A stretch of DNA of 64,000 nucleotides from Moritella sp. PE36. Lineage in GTDB: Bacteria > Pseudomonadota > Gammaproteobacteria > Enterobacterales > Moritellaceae. Shown one piece after another: positions 28,558 to 42,150 of this stretch. Numbering within the stretch: the stretch's first letter is position 1; each line of letters starts with the position of its first letter. Under the pieces are notes generated by a model, which was not told where the DNA came from, did not search any database, and saw only the letters and a program-made list of their open reading frames with translations. The position numbers and the translations under genes are program-made. Location of the stretch: the NCBI RefSeq assembly GCF_000170855.1, contig NZ_ABCQ01000001.1, forward strand, positions 62,001-126,000. Reading direction: 5' to 3'.

Positions 28558-29475
28558 ATGTTAGTACTAGGACACACAAACCCTGATTGTGACAGCTTAG
28601 CAGGCTCAATCTCTCTATCTGCATTTTTAACAAAACGCGATGGCAAAACAGTAACACCTATTATGCAAGGCGAACCGAATGCAGAAGGTCTTTTCCTGCT
28701 TGAACAAGCTGGTTTAGCGTGCCCTGAAATCCGTACATCAATTGCTGGTGAGGAAGTTTGGATCATTGATTACTCTGACTTCAACCAAGCACCAAAAGAT
28801 GCTCGCCAAGCTACAATTCGCGGTATCGTTGATCACCACAAACTTGGTGACTTCGAAACAGATGAGCAACTTGAAGCATGGATCTGGCCTTGCGGCTGTT
28901 CAAATACGATTGTTTACAACATGTACAAGATCAACAACATCGACATCGACCAGAAAGTTGCTGTGATGATGTTAGGTGCAATCTTAAGTGACACGGTACA
29001 CTTCAACTCTCCGACCTGTACACAAATCGATATTGATGCAGCACACGAACTGGCTAAAATTGCTGGTATTGATGATATTGATGCATTCGTTACCGCACAA
29101 TTTGCAGCGAAATCAGACATTGCAGCAGTGCCTTCTGAAGAGTTAATCTTACGTGACCTTAAAGTTTACACAATTGGTAACAAAGACTTCTCAATTGCAC
29201 AAATAGAGATCACTAACATTGATCTCGCACTGTCACGCAAAGCAGAATTACAAAGTGAACTTGTTAAATATAAAGCTGAGCACGGTTACCACACCGCGTT
29301 AGTATTATTAACCGATATTACTAACCTAAACTCTGTCGCTTTAATCGAAAGTGAAGAAAGTGCGTTAGTAGCAGAAACACTTGGCGGTACCTTCGTTGAC
29401 GAACTTATCGACTTACCAAATGTTGTAAGCCGTAAAAAACAAGTATTACCACCGCTACAAACACAGTTTAAGTAA
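28558..29475 (+). CDS. ppaC: Manganese-dependent inorganic pyrophosphatase (family II)
   Basis: The 305-residue enzyme hydrolyses pyrophosphate and belongs to the DHH phosphoesterase superfamily. It opens MLVLGHTNPDCDSLAGS with metal-binding His and Asp residues, and carries GIVDHHKLGDFET (DHH motif) and LSDTVHFNSPT. A C-terminal DHHA2 domain contains the substrate-binding SRKKQVLPPL. The frame is open further upstream, to a TTG and a preceding ATG. The chosen ATG has GGAAG at the right distance and starts as the family does. Family II enzymes occur in many Vibrio-like marine bacteria. Confidence 0.94.
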   Translation: MLVLGHTNPDCDSLAGSISLSAFLTKRDGKTVTPIMQGEPNAEGLFLLEQAGLACPEIRTSIAGEEVWIIDYSDFNQAPKDARQATIRGIVDHHKLGDFETDEQLEAWIWPCGCSNTIVYNMYKINNIDIDQKVAVMMLGAILSDTVHFNSPTCTQIDIDAAHELAKIAGIDDIDAFVTAQFAAKSDIAAVPSEELILRDLKVYTIGNKDFSIAQIEITNIDLALSRKAELQSELVKYKAEHGYHTALVLLTDITNLNSVALIESEESALVAETLGGTFVDELIDLPNVVSRKKQVLPPLQTQFK

Positions 29476-29520
29476 GCCTGCATAGATAGCTGCTAGCATA
29501 ATGCAGTAGCGTGAATACTA

Positions 29521-29546
29521 AAAAGGGAGCTAATTAGCTCCCTTTT
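29521..29546. terminator. Bidirectional terminator between ppaC and the acyl-CoA synthetase gene
   Basis: AAAAGGGAGC and GCTCCCTTTT flank a six-base AT centre. The element lies between two convergent genes and has A and T runs on both sides. Confidence 0.85.
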
Positions 29547-29570
29547 CTATTTCTATTTCTATTTCTATTT
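29545..29570. repeat. TTCTAT hexanucleotide simple repeat, four copies
   Basis: A TTCTAT unit is repeated four times, with a decayed fifth, just after the ppaC terminator. It lies in the short convergent spacer and would be prone to slippage but alters no gene. Confidence 0.8.
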
Positions 29571-29584
29571 CATATTAACAGTTA

Positions 29585-31372
29585 TTACTTTTTATCACTG
29601 TTATACATTTCATCAATGTCTTTCTTGTATTCACTTTCAATGACTTTACGACGTAACTTCAGTGTCGGTGTGATCTCACCTTTTTTCATACAAAATTCAC
29701 GATTAAGTAGTTTGAATTTTTTTACTTTTTCAAAGTTAGCCAATTCACTTTGTAGGTCTTGTAAACGTTTCTCAAACATAGTAACGATATGACTATGACG
29801 CAGCAGTTCGGCTTTGCTTGAAAACTGTAAATTAATCGAGTTGGCGTATTCTTCTAATGCATCAAATGATGGCACGATTAACGCACTCACAAAATGACGA
29901 GAATCAGCAAAAATCGCGACCTGATCAATAAAGTGATCTTTATTTAATGTGCCTTCAACCAGCTGTGGTGCGATATATTTACCGTTTGATGTTTTCATTA
30001 GCTCTTTAATACGTTCCGTCATCACGACTTCACCATTAGCTAAGATCTTACCTGCATCACCGGTTTTCAGCCAACCATCGATAAAGTTCTTTTCGGTTTC
30101 TTCAGGCATTTTATAATAACCCTTCATTACCGTATCACTGCGTACTAATATCTCGTTATCATCACCGATTTTCACTTCCATATCAGGTAGTGGTAAGCCA
30201 ATTGAACCAAAATCATAACCTGTACCACGATGACAACATACTGTCGCCGTTGTTTCTGTCATACCATAACCAGCTTGTATTTGAATGCCTATGGACTGAA
30301 AGAACTGGTTTATATCTGGATCAACTTTCGCGCCACCACAAGGTAAAAAGCGTGTATTACCACCAAGAATGCCGCGTAGTTTAGAGAAGATAAGTCGGTC
30401 AGCGAGTTTATGCTGGCTAGCTAACCAAAAAGATGGCTGTTGGTTACTATGAACAAGTTTGAAATGTGCTAAGCCGACTTTAGTAGCCCAGCCAAACAGC
30501 GCCTTTTTAACTGCTGATGCAGATTCTAAGCGTGTATGAATAGTGCTGTATATTTTTTCATATAAACGCGGCACAGCAACAAGTAGTGTGGGTTTAACTT
30601 CAGCAATAACATCGATAATCAATTTAGGATTTTCGAGATGCACATTTTTCGCGCCACTATGCATCAGATAAAAAGACCAAGTACGCTCGAGCACATGGCT
30701 TAACGGCAAGAAGGCGATTGAAGTATCCGTTTCTGATACATCAATCATCTTATCATGACTCGCGAAGGCTGCAGCAAAGTTAGTATAATCGAGCATGACA
30801 CCTTTTGGTTGTCCTGTGGTACCAGATGTATAAATAAGGGTAACCAGATCGTCCATATTCGCATCAGTCAATCGTTGTTCAAATTCTGCATCGGATGCTT
30901 GATTGCCTTGCTGGATGAAAGCAGAAAAGTGCATTGCATTTGATTCGCCTTTTAAGTCTATAACATCCGTCAGCGCAATGATCAGCTTTAAGTCATCCGT
31001 TGCTAATAGTTCAAGGGCTTTATCGAACTGTTCTTGACCACCGACAAATAGATAATCGATATCAGCGTTTTTAACAATATAGCGAGTTTGCTCTGTGGTA
31101 TTGGTAGGATAGATAGGGACAGTAACACAACGCGCAGCTAAAATACCTAAATCAGCAAAGCTCCATTCCGGACGATTATTTGCCAAGATACCGACTTTAG
31201 CTTGCACTTCACAGCCAAGAAACAACAATGCTTTAGCTACGCGATCTGAGTTATCGAGTAACGTAGACCAGGTGATATCTTGCCATTCACCGTGTTCTTT
31301 AAAACGAATTGCGGTTGTTGTTTTACGTGCTGAAAATTTAGATCTGAAACTGTTTACTAAATGTTGGGTCAT
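29585..31372 (-). CDS. Long-chain acyl-CoA synthetase, AMP-forming (FadD15/FAA1-like)
   Basis: This 595-residue adenylate-forming enzyme should activate fatty acids with ATP and CoA. The AMP-binding P-loop motif LIYTSGTTGQPKGVML lies near residue 185. GYGMTETTATVCCHRG and the hinge region DGWLKTGDAGKI follow, with a C-terminal domain ending in KKGEITPTLKLRRKVI. The length and the last motif fit the eukaryote-like FAA1/FadD15 group rather than E. coli FadD. It stands alone between ppaC and rimI. A short palindromic repeat lies upstream. Confidence 0.9.
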   Translation of the reverse strand: MTQHLVNSFRSKFSARKTTTAIRFKEHGEWQDITWSTLLDNSDRVAKALLFLGCEVQAKVGILANNRPEWSFADLGILAARCVTVPIYPTNTTEQTRYIVKNADIDYLFVGGQEQFDKALELLATDDLKLIIALTDVIDLKGESNAMHFSAFIQQGNQASDAEFEQRLTDANMDDLVTLIYTSGTTGQPKGVMLDYTNFAAAFASHDKMIDVSETDTSIAFLPLSHVLERTWSFYLMHSGAKNVHLENPKLIIDVIAEVKPTLLVAVPRLYEKIYSTIHTRLESASAVKKALFGWATKVGLAHFKLVHSNQQPSFWLASQHKLADRLIFSKLRGILGGNTRFLPCGGAKVDPDINQFFQSIGIQIQAGYGMTETTATVCCHRGTGYDFGSIGLPLPDMEVKIGDDNEILVRSDTVMKGYYKMPEETEKNFIDGWLKTGDAGKILANGEVVMTERIKELMKTSNGKYIAPQLVEGTLNKDHFIDQVAIFADSRHFVSALIVPSFDALEEYANSINLQFSSKAELLRHSHIVTMFEKRLQDLQSELANFEKVKKFKLLNREFCMKKGEITPTLKLRRKVIESEYKKDIDEMYNSDKK

Positions 31373-31412
31373 TAGCTTCCCTGATTATCCATAAGTAGAA
31401 TTAACGCATGAT

Positions 31413-31442
31413 ATACCCAAACGACTTCAAGATGCGGGGTAT
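31413..31442. repeat. 30-bp intergenic palindromic repeat, ATACCC...GGGTAT type
   Basis: The element reads ATACCCAAACGACTTCAAGA followed by TGCGGGGTAT. It shares the ends and the ACTTCAAGATGC core with copies at 12147 and 46367. It lies about 40 bases upstream of the acyl-CoA synthetase start, between that gene and rimI. Confidence 0.75.
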
Positions 31443-31535
31443 ATAATCACGGATAGTAATCATTAATCAGGAATAAGTATACAAGCAATAGACGTTCCCT
31501 ATTACAAAAACACTAAAGAATCACCTTGTCTTGTT

Positions 31536-31976
31536 CTAGACTATGTAGCACATCATAATGGCATCTTCTCTGCCTTTCGCCGCTGGATAATAGTTAATAC
31601 GGCGATCGACCTCATTAAAGCCAGTGTTTAAATAAAGTTGGTAAGCACCGTGATTAGATTCTCGCACTTCTAACCATAATTGAAACAATTCTTGCTGTTG
31701 GCATTCTTTAATTAGGTGGTTAATAAGCAGCTTACCGTAACCCTTACCTTGATGCTCAGGCGCAACGGCGATATTAAGCAGACTTGCTTCTCCAGCCACT
31801 TGGTTAGCAAAGTAATAACCTAGTATTTGCTCATCTTTAACTAATAGAAAATTAAAGTATCGGGCACCAAAATTACTGGCTAAGATCTTATCTGACCAAG
31901 GAAATGCATGGCTCGCAGTTTCAACTTTTTGGACTAAGGGTAAATGTTCAAGTGTTAGCGGAATGATTTTTGGCAT
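31536..31976 (-). CDS. rimI: Ribosomal protein S18 N-acetyltransferase RimI
   Basis: RimI (146 aa; E. coli 148) acetylates the N-terminal alanine of S18. It is a single GNAT domain with the acetyl-CoA loop VAPEHQGKGYGKLLINHL near residue 70 and the conserved C-terminal LEVRESNHGAYQLYLNTGF. The frame extends 26 codons further upstream into holD, but those residues are unlike the family, so the ATG giving MPKIIPLTLEHL is used. It follows holD by 10 bases, the same pair as in E. coli. Confidence 0.93.
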   Translation of the reverse strand: MPKIIPLTLEHLPLVQKVETASHAFPWSDKILASNFGARYFNFLLVKDEQILGYYFANQVAGEASLLNIAVAPEHQGKGYGKLLINHLIKECQQQELFQLWLEVRESNHGAYQLYLNTGFNEVDRRINYYPAAKGREDAIMMCYIV

Positions 31977-31986
31977 TAAAGACTCG

Positions 31987-32388
31987 TTATTGCATATAAC
32001 TGACGATTTGTTGCCAAAGCTGCTTTTTCGCTTGAGCAGAATGCAACAGTACATCTAAATGAGGTGATGATAGTTGCTGTTTTGCAGCAAGATCTGATTG
32101 TTTACAACCAATAGTCCAAATCCATTTCGGCGTTTGGTAATAATACTTTAGCTCTTCTTCGGTGATGATATGGCTTTGATTTAGTTCAAGCTGTAACGTA
32201 CGTAAAATTTGTTTAATAAATTGGCTATGTGGGGCAAGTTTATCGTTCGCGATAATTAAAATTTGGCAATGTTTTGGTAATGCTATTTTCTCAGCTTGAC
32301 TAGCGAGATGAGGAAATTGTTCAGGCTTATGACATTGCCACAATGTGATACCCATTTGCTGCAAGTAATAACGTGAAAAATTACTCAT
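31987..32388 (-). CDS. holD: DNA polymerase III psi subunit HolD
   Basis: HolD (133 aa; E. coli 137) joins chi to the clamp loader of DNA polymerase III. The match is modest but clear: YLQQMGITLWQCHKPEQF near the start (the E. coli form is LQQLGITQWSLRRP), an ILIIANDK strand, and KKQLWQQIVSY near the end. It is followed by rimI, as in E. coli. Its start lies only 35 bases after the last tRNA-Trp of the rRNA operon, with no hairpin between. Transcription may therefore run in from the rRNA promoter. Confidence 0.9.
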   Translation of the reverse strand: MSNFSRYYLQQMGITLWQCHKPEQFPHLASQAEKIALPKHCQILIIANDKLAPHSQFIKQILRTLQLELNQSHIITEEELKYYYQTPKWIWTIGCKQSDLAAKQQLSSPHLDVLLHSAQAKKQLWQQIVSYMQ

Positions 32389-32423
32389 TGGATAACCATA
32401 TCATGAAGATTAACAGAAGAAAT

Positions 32424-32499
32424 TGGCAGGGGTGGAGAGATTCGAACTCCCATCACGCGGATTTGGAATCCGCTGCTCTGCCGTTGGAGCTACACCCCT
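32424..32499 (-). tRNA. tRNA-Trp (CCA), distal copy
   Basis: The 76-base gene folds with acceptor AGGGGTG/CACCCCT, anticodon stem GCGGA/TCCGC and loop TTCCAAA, giving anticodon CCA. The T arm is GGGAG-TTCGAAT-CTCTC, less one T-loop detail not checked. Discriminator G and CCA are encoded. It is identical to the next tRNA, 153 bases upstream. Confidence 0.97.
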
Positions 32500-32576
32500 A
32501 CAAGATGAACAGGATTATAACTTAATTTATCATTAAAGTTAAATCTGTTTCTTTGATTTGATAGTACTAATAAAAT

Positions 32577-32652
32577 TGGCAGGGGTGGAGAGATTCGAAC
32601 TCCCATCACGCGGATTTGGAATCCGCTGCTCTGCCGTTGGAGCTACACCCCT
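32577..32652 (-). tRNA. tRNA-Trp (CCA), proximal copy
   Basis: The sequence is identical over 76 bases to the distal tRNA-Trp: CCA anticodon and encoded 3' CCA. It follows the 5S gene by about 70 bases. The spacer between the two tRNAs is unlike the spacer after 5S, so only the tRNA itself seems duplicated. Confidence 0.97.
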
Positions 32653-32723
32653 AAAACTTTCTATTTAAGACTACGTCTTAAATAATACTTACTCAGACTA
32701 GGTCTAAATAAATAGGAATTGGC

Positions 32724-32841
32724 GCTTGGCGATGCCCTACTCTCACATGGGGAAACCCCACACTACCATCGGCGTTATTACGTTTCACTACTGAGTTCGG
32801 AATGGAGTCAGGTGGTACCGCAACACTATGGTCACCAAGCA
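32724..32841 (-). rRNA. rrf: 5S ribosomal RNA
   Basis: On the minus strand it reads TGCTTGGTGACCATAGTGTT at the 5' side, then ACTCCATTCCGAACTCAG, GCCGATGGTAGTGTGGGG and GAGAGTAGGGCATCGCCAAG. The ends pair as CTTGGTG/CGCCAAG. The ends are accurate to a few bases. Confidence 0.95.
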
Positions 32842-32974
32842 AATCTGGTTTGCTTTCTATAAGAAAATTAATTTCTATTGTAAATCTGAAAAGCTATAAA
32901 TAAAGAAGTCTTTAAAACCTAAAGTGTTCTGTCTATTCTTAAGTCGTATTTCAATTAATCATACTTTAATTTGT

Positions 32975-35869
<2,895 letters not shown>

Positions 35870-36013
35870 ATACAATCTAAAGTCGACCGTACAATTGAAA
35901 TAACTAGGTATTATCTAGTTTTTTTCGCCTCAAGAATACTCAAGAACACTATATTGTTACGAACTTAATCGTAACGTGTTTTAAGAACTTCTTTATTTAT
36001 TCAGCTTTCCAAA

Positions 36014-36026
36014 TTTTTAAAGAGCA
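36014..36026 (-). promoter_or_regulatory. boxA-type antitermination element in the 16S-23S spacer
   Basis: On the minus strand TGCTCTTTAAAAA matches the rrn boxA consensus TGCTCTTTAACAA. It lies between tRNA-Glu and 23S, as in other rRNA operons. Confidence 0.7.
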
Positions 36027-36090
36027 ATTTGCTAAAAAGCAAAGATAAACATTAAGCTGCTTAGCTTTGATTTTTAATCAGAAAGAAAAG

Positions 36091-36166
36091 TGGTATCCCG
36101 TACGAGATTTGAACTCGTGTTACCGCCGTGAAAGGGCGGTGTCCTAGGCCTCTAGACGAACAGGAC
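36091..36166 (-). tRNA. tRNA-Glu (TTC) in the 16S-23S spacer
   Basis: The 76-base gene has acceptor GTCCTGT pairing with ACGGGAT (two G-U pairs), D arm TCGTCTAGAGGCCTAGGA and anticodon stem CCGCC/GGCGG with loop CTTTCAC, giving anticodon TTC. Its T arm is ACGAG-TTCAAAT-CTCGT. CCA is encoded. It is the only tRNA in the spacer. Confidence 0.96.
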
Positions 36167-36286
36167 ACTATTTACTTTCTACGTTTGGATTTCATCCCAA
36201 CCGTTGTCTTATTTACATAAGACGTGCAATTTAATTTTCTATTCAAGCAATTTGTGTGGGCACTTACAAAAATTAACAACTTTACG

Positions 36287-37831
<1,545 letters not shown>

Positions 37832-38013
37832 AAAGTTTTTGACTAATTGCCTAAGCAATTAAGTCGGCTCAATGAATTCTGTACTTCAACAACAAACCGA
37901 AGTTTGTTGTTTATAAAACCAAATCTTTCGATTTAATTTAATGTTCACAATTACATTGATATAATATTTGGTCATTATATCTCTGCAAGTGCTCACACAG
38001 ATTGCTTGAATAA

Positions 38014-38027
38014 ATTGTTAAAGAGCA
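38014..38027 (-). promoter_or_regulatory. boxA antitermination element in the rRNA leader
   Basis: TGCTCTTTAACAAT on the minus strand is an exact rrn boxA. It lies about 35 bases downstream of the -10 box and should load NusB/S10 for antitermination. Confidence 0.85.
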
Positions 38028-38060
38028 TACTGAACGACTGTTGCCGTGTCAGTGGGAGCG

Positions 38061-38088
38061 ATTATAGAGATCTGGGTTACATTGGCAA
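38061..38088 (-). promoter_or_regulatory. rRNA operon promoter
   Basis: On the minus strand TTGCCA (38083-38088) and TATAAT (38061-38066) are separated by 16 bases. The -10 box is followed by the GC-rich CGCTCCC discriminator typical of stringently controlled rrn promoters. AT-rich sequence lies upstream. The 16S start is about 230 bases downstream. Confidence 0.85.
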
Positions 38089-38388
38089 GTAATTTTATAA
38101 ATTTCATTCCATTTTAAAGATAAACCTTAAAAACCGAACATAATTCAAACAAAACAAATTAAAAATAAACGATAGTTCATCTAACCCATCTATTTTCGCC
38201 TAACTCTTCGGTGATTTATCATGATTTCAGGTTTTAATTATTCAATATTTCTATTTTCATCTACTTATATAGGTAGAATTTACTTACTGGGTCAATTTAA
38301 ACTATTATTTAATTTGTCTTTATACGTGACCTAACTCTCTGGTTTAGGTAACATGCGCCCTTTTTACGGTTTTGGAGTTTGAATATAC

Positions 38389-41301
38389 ATGCCCTTCCAA
38401 CTTGGTCAGCGCTGGATCAGCGATACGGAATCAGAATTAGGATTAGGAACGATAGTTGCCATAGAAGGCAGAATGTTAACGCTATTATTTCCTGCAAGTG
38501 GTGAAAACCGTTTATATGCTCGTAACGAAGCGCCAATCACGCGTGTCATGTTTAATGTCGGTGATCAGGTACTGTCTCATGAAGACTGGAGTTTAACCGT
38601 TACTGAAGTAACAGAAAGCTCAGGTATCATTACTTATATGGGTATTCATCAAGACACCGGTGAAGAAGTTTCATTACGTGAAACATTCCTGAACAATTTC
38701 ATCAAGTTTAATAAACCACAAGATCGCCTATTTGCAGGCCAAATCGATCGCATGGATCGCTTTGTTTTACGCCATCAAACATTACAGCATCAGTTTTCTC
38801 AACAACAATCTGCATTAAATGGCATTCAAGGTCCACGTGTCAGTCTGATCCCACATCAATTACATATTGCCACCGAAGTGGGTCAACGCCATGCTCCTCG
38901 CGTTTTACTTGCTGATGAAGTAGGTTTAGGTAAAACCATTGAAGCGGGTTTGATCATCCATCAGCAGCTGACAGCAGGCCTTGCCAATCGTGTGTTAATT
39001 TTGGTACCCGAAACATTACAACACCAATGGTTAGTAGAAATGATGCGTCGTTTCAATCTACACTTTAGTATCTTTGATGAAGAGCGTTGCATCGAATCAC
39101 TCGCTGAAGCAGATAACCCATTTGAAACTGAACAATTGATCTTATGTAGCCTGGACTTCTTACGCAAAAAACGTCGTCGTTTTGAGCAAGCGGTGGGTGC
39201 CGATTGGGACTTATTGGTTGTTGATGAAGCGCATCACCTTAGATGGAGCGAAACAGAACCAAGTCGTGAATACCAGGTTGTAGAAGCATTAGCGCAAAAG
39301 TCGCCAGGTGTACTACTACTCACTGCAACACCGGATCAGCTTGGCCATGAAAGTCACTTTGCCCGTTTACGGTTATTAGATCCAAACCGTTTCTATGATT
39401 ATGCCGCATTCGTTGCTGAAGAAAATAGTTATTCTGTCATTGCACAAGCAGCACAAGAACTATTAGATTCACCCATCATGTCACCAGAGACTGCAGCATC
39501 ATTAACTAAATTATTAAGTGAAGCTGATATATCAGACAAGCTGGCTTTAATCCAGACTTCACCCGGTTCAGAAGACGCCGAGAAAGCAAAACAATCAATA
39601 ATTAGTCAATTATTAGATCGCCATGGCACAGGGCGTTTATTATTCCGTAATACACGTTCGGCAATTAAAGGTTTCCCAACCCGCTACTACAAACCGATTC
39701 CATTAGCGCTACCAGACCAATATAAAACGTCATTAAAAGTCGCACAAATGATGAATGGCTCGGCAAGTTATGCAGAAGCTGCGCGTCGAGGTTTATACCC
39801 AGAAGAAATCTTTTTACAATTCGAAGGCAAAGACGCATCTTGGTGTAGTTTTGATCCACGTGTTGAATGGTTACAAGACTTCTTACTTGCCAATAAAAAT
39901 GAAAAAGTATTAGTGATCGCAGCCAATGCTGAAACAGCGATGTCGATCGAAGAGTCACTACGTGTGAGTGAAGGTATTCGGGGCACAGTATTCCATGAAG
40001 GCATGTCGATAATTGCGCGAGATAAAGCCGGTGCTTACTTCGCCCAAGAGGATGCGGGAGCACAAGTTCTACTTTGTTCTGAAATCGGCTCAGAGGGTCG
40101 TAACTTCCAATTTGCACAACATCTGGTATTATTTGATTTACCATTAAACCCAGATTTACTTGAGCAACGTATTGGTCGTTTAGACCGTATCGGTCAGAAA
40201 AATGACATCAGTATTCACGTCCCTTTCTTTACCAATACCGCACAGGATGTATTACAAAACTGGTATCAAAATGGCTTAAATGCGTTTGAGTATACTTGCC
40301 CTATCGGTGGCGATATTTTTGCAGAAGTAAAAGATGAATTACTGACTCAGCTAGCCGCAAAAGAAATTGATCTCGCCGCAACAGACGCATTAATCACTGA
40401 TACACGTAGTCAATACGATGCATTAAAAGCAAAAATGGAAAGTGGCCGCGACCGTTTACTGGAGTTAAACTCTAACGGTTTGGGTAAATCAGACGACATT
40501 ATTGCACAGCTAAAAGCCAATGATGATAGTCCTACGTTACCTATTTTTGCGATACGCTTATTCGATGTTATTGGTATAAACCAAGAAGATCGTGGCGAGA
40601 ACATGCTCATATTAAAACCGACAGATCAGATGTTAATACCAAGTTTGCCACATCTATCTGAAGACGGCATTACAGTTACCTTCGATCGTGACACCGCATT
40701 GTCTCGTGACGACGTACACTTCCTGACTTGGGAACACCCATTAATACGCGCATGCATTGAATTAATCATGACGTCTGATACGGGCTCAACCGCCGTTTCA
40801 CTATTAAAAAATCCAGCGCTACCTGCTGGCACTATTTTATTAGAACTACTTTATGTGGTTGAAACATCGGCACCGCCTTATTGTCAAATTAATCGTTTCT
40901 TACCGGCAACACCAATTCGTTTATTACTGGATAAAAACAGTAATAACTTAGCCGGGAAAGTAGATTTTGATAGTTTCAATCGTCAGCTTAATGCGATTAA
41001 CCGCCATGTAGCGACGAAACTGGTTTCAGCATCTCAAACGATTATCCATGATCTTATTGGTAAATCAACCGCGGTAGCTGAAGATCAAAAGCAAGCGATC
41101 ACTAACGCTGCACTGGCAAAAATGCAGCAAAATATGAGTGTCGAGCTTGAACGTCTACAAGCATTGCAGAAGATTAACCCTAATGTACGTGATGAAGAAC
41201 TGGCGTTTATTGAAAAACAAACAGCAGAACTCACCACGCACATTAATAACGCTCAGCTTAAATTAGATGCAGTACGCTTTATTGTGGTTACTCCAAGCTA
41301 A
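38389..41301 (+). CDS. rapA: RNA polymerase-associated ATPase RapA (HepA)
   Basis: RapA (970 aa; E. coli 968) is an SNF2-family ATPase that binds core RNA polymerase and helps recycle it after termination. N-terminal Tudor-like domains start [20 protein letters not shown]. Helicase motifs follow: [12 protein letters not shown] (Walker A), VVDEAHHL (DEAH box), [10 protein letters not shown], and the C-terminal lobe with [23 protein letters not shown]. It is divergent from the rRNA operon and followed by a terminator, then rluA, the same pairing as in E. coli. Confidence 0.97.
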   Translation: MPFQLGQRWISDTESELGLGTIVAIEGRMLTLLFPASGENRLYARNEAPITRVMFNVGDQVLSHEDWSLTVTEVTESSGIITYMGIHQDTGEEVSLRETFLNNFIKFNKPQDRLFAGQIDRMDRFVLRHQTLQHQFSQQQSALNGIQGPRVSLIPHQLHIATEVGQRHAPRVLLADEVGLGKTIEAGLIIHQQLTAGLANRVLILVPETLQHQWLVEMMRRFNLHFSIFDEERCIESLAEADNPFETEQLILCSLDFLRKKRRRFEQAVGADWDLLVVDEAHHLRWSETEPSREYQVVEALAQKSPGVLLLTATPDQLGHESHFARLRLLDPNRFYDYAAFVAEENSYSVIAQAAQELLDSPIMSPETAASLTKLLSEADISDKLALIQTSPGSEDAEKAKQSIISQLLDRHGTGRLLFRNTRSAIKGFPTRYYKPIPLALPDQYKTSLKVAQMMNGSASYAEAARRGLYPEEIFLQFEGKDASWCSFDPRVEWLQDFLLANKNEKVLVIAANAETAMSIEESLRVSEGIRGTVFHEGMSIIARDKAGAYFAQEDAGAQVLLCSEIGSEGRNFQFAQHLVLFDLPLNPDLLEQRIGRLDRIGQKNDISIHVPFFTNTAQDVLQNWYQNGLNAFEYTCPIGGDIFAEVKDELLTQLAAKEIDLAATDALITDTRSQYDALKAKMESGRDRLLELNSNGLGKSDDIIAQLKANDDSPTLPIFAIRLFDVIGINQEDRGENMLILKPTDQMLIPSLPHLSEDGITVTFDRDTALSRDDVHFLTWEHPLIRACIELIMTSDTGSTAVSLLKNPALPAGTILLELLYVVETSAPPYCQINRFLPATPIRLLLDKNSNNLAGKVDFDSFNRQLNAINRHVATKLVSASQTIIHDLIGKSTAVAEDQKQAITNAALAKMQQNMSVELERLQALQKINPNVRDEELAFIEKQTAELTTHINNAQLKLDAVRFIVVTPS

Positions 41302-41326
41302 CTAAAAGCACGTTTTAATGACGAGC

Positions 41327-41360
41327 AACAAAGGGGTTAATTTCGGTTAACCCCTTTGTT
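41327..41360 (+). terminator. Terminator of rapA
   Basis: A perfect 14-bp stem (AACAAAGGGGTTAA / TTAACCCCTTTGTT) with a six-base loop lies 25 bases after the stop. The T run after the stem is short (TTGTTATT). Confidence 0.75.
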
Positions 41361-41433
41361 ATTAGTTGTTATTATTAACAAGCGATAATTTAAAGCTTAC
41401 CTTCTAAAAACTTCACTATATTGTATATGCCCT

Positions 41434-42123
41434 ATGTCCGATTTTATTTATGCTCCACCGCAACACCCTAGATTAGATATTATTTATCAAGACGATGCCA
41501 TTATTGTGTTAAACAAACCGAGTGGATTATTAAGCGTTCCGGGGCGATTACCCGAGCATACCGACAGTATTGCCAGTCGGGTCCAAGAACGGTTTCCCAC
41601 TGCGACAATTGTGCACCGGTTGGATATGTGTACCTCAGGTGTGATCTTAATGGCACTGAGCAAAGCCGCGCAAAGCCACATCAGCAGACAATTTCAACAA
41701 CGCTCAACCGCAAAGTACTACTATGCACGTTTAGAGGGGATCCCAACGGCCAAGTCTGGCAGCATTGATTTACCTTTACGTTGTGATTGGCCCAATAGGC
41801 CAAGGCAAATGATTGACTTTATCGACGGAAAACCCGCGTTGACACATTGGCAAGTCATTGCAGAGCAACCTGCCAATAACAATAACAACCAGCAAGCGAG
41901 CGCAACAGTATTGCTTAAACCTGTGACCGGTCGATCGCACCAATTGCGAGTACATATGTTAGCATTGGGTACGCCCATTTTAGGTGATGAATTATATGCG
42001 TCAGCACAAGGCGTTGCAGCCGCTGAACATTTACAACTGCATGCTGCTATGTTAGAAATTGACCATCCCCTAACGTCTGAAAGAATAGAATTTAAGGTTA
42101 AACCACCTTTTTCAATTGATTAA
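41434..42123 (+). CDS. rluA: rRNA/tRNA pseudouridine synthase RluA
   Basis: RluA (229 aa; E. coli 219) makes pseudouridine 746 in 23S rRNA and 32 in some tRNAs. The catalytic Asp is D64 in HRLDMCTSGV, the same position as in E. coli. NKPSGLLSVPGR, PLRCDWPNRPRQM and TGRSHQLRVHMLALGTPILGD are characteristic. There is no S4 domain, as expected for RluA. A short Asn-rich insert (NNNNNQQAS) precedes the last motif and explains the extra length. It lies between rapA and a DUF3530 gene. Confidence 0.95.
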   Translation: MSDFIYAPPQHPRLDIIYQDDAIIVLNKPSGLLSVPGRLPEHTDSIASRVQERFPTATIVHRLDMCTSGVILMALSKAAQSHISRQFQQRSTAKYYYARLEGIPTAKSGSIDLPLRCDWPNRPRQMIDFIDGKPALTHWQVIAEQPANNNNNQQASATVLLKPVTGRSHQLRVHMLALGTPILGDELYASAQGVAAAEHLQLHAAMLEIDHPLTSERIEFKVKPPFSID

Positions 42124-42150
42124 GCACAACGAGTTATGTAGGAATCATGA

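Larger units (their letters stand above)
37832..38388. other. Control region between the rRNA operon and rapA
   Basis: These 557 bases hold no gene. The rRNA leader occupies the left 220 bases with a boxA at 38014-38027. The main rrn promoter is at 38061-38088, preceded by an AT-rich stretch like an UP element. A possible second, distal promoter on the minus strand is TTGACC (38290-38295) with TATATA (38266-38271) at an 18-base spacing. The rapA promoter should also lie in the right half; I could not place it. Confidence 0.7.

Noticed and set aside
31977-32054. 26-codon upstream extension of rimI (MYCCILLKRK...)
   Set aside because: It overlaps holD out of frame and is not family-like. The ATG at 31976 gives the standard RimI start.
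39665-40144. 159-codon minus-strand frame within rapA
   Set aside because: Antisense to conserved helicase motifs; no family resemblance.
41327-41360. rapA-rluA hairpin considered as a mobile repeat
   Set aside because: It has a perfect stem immediately after a gene and no related copy in the window, so a terminator is the simpler reading.
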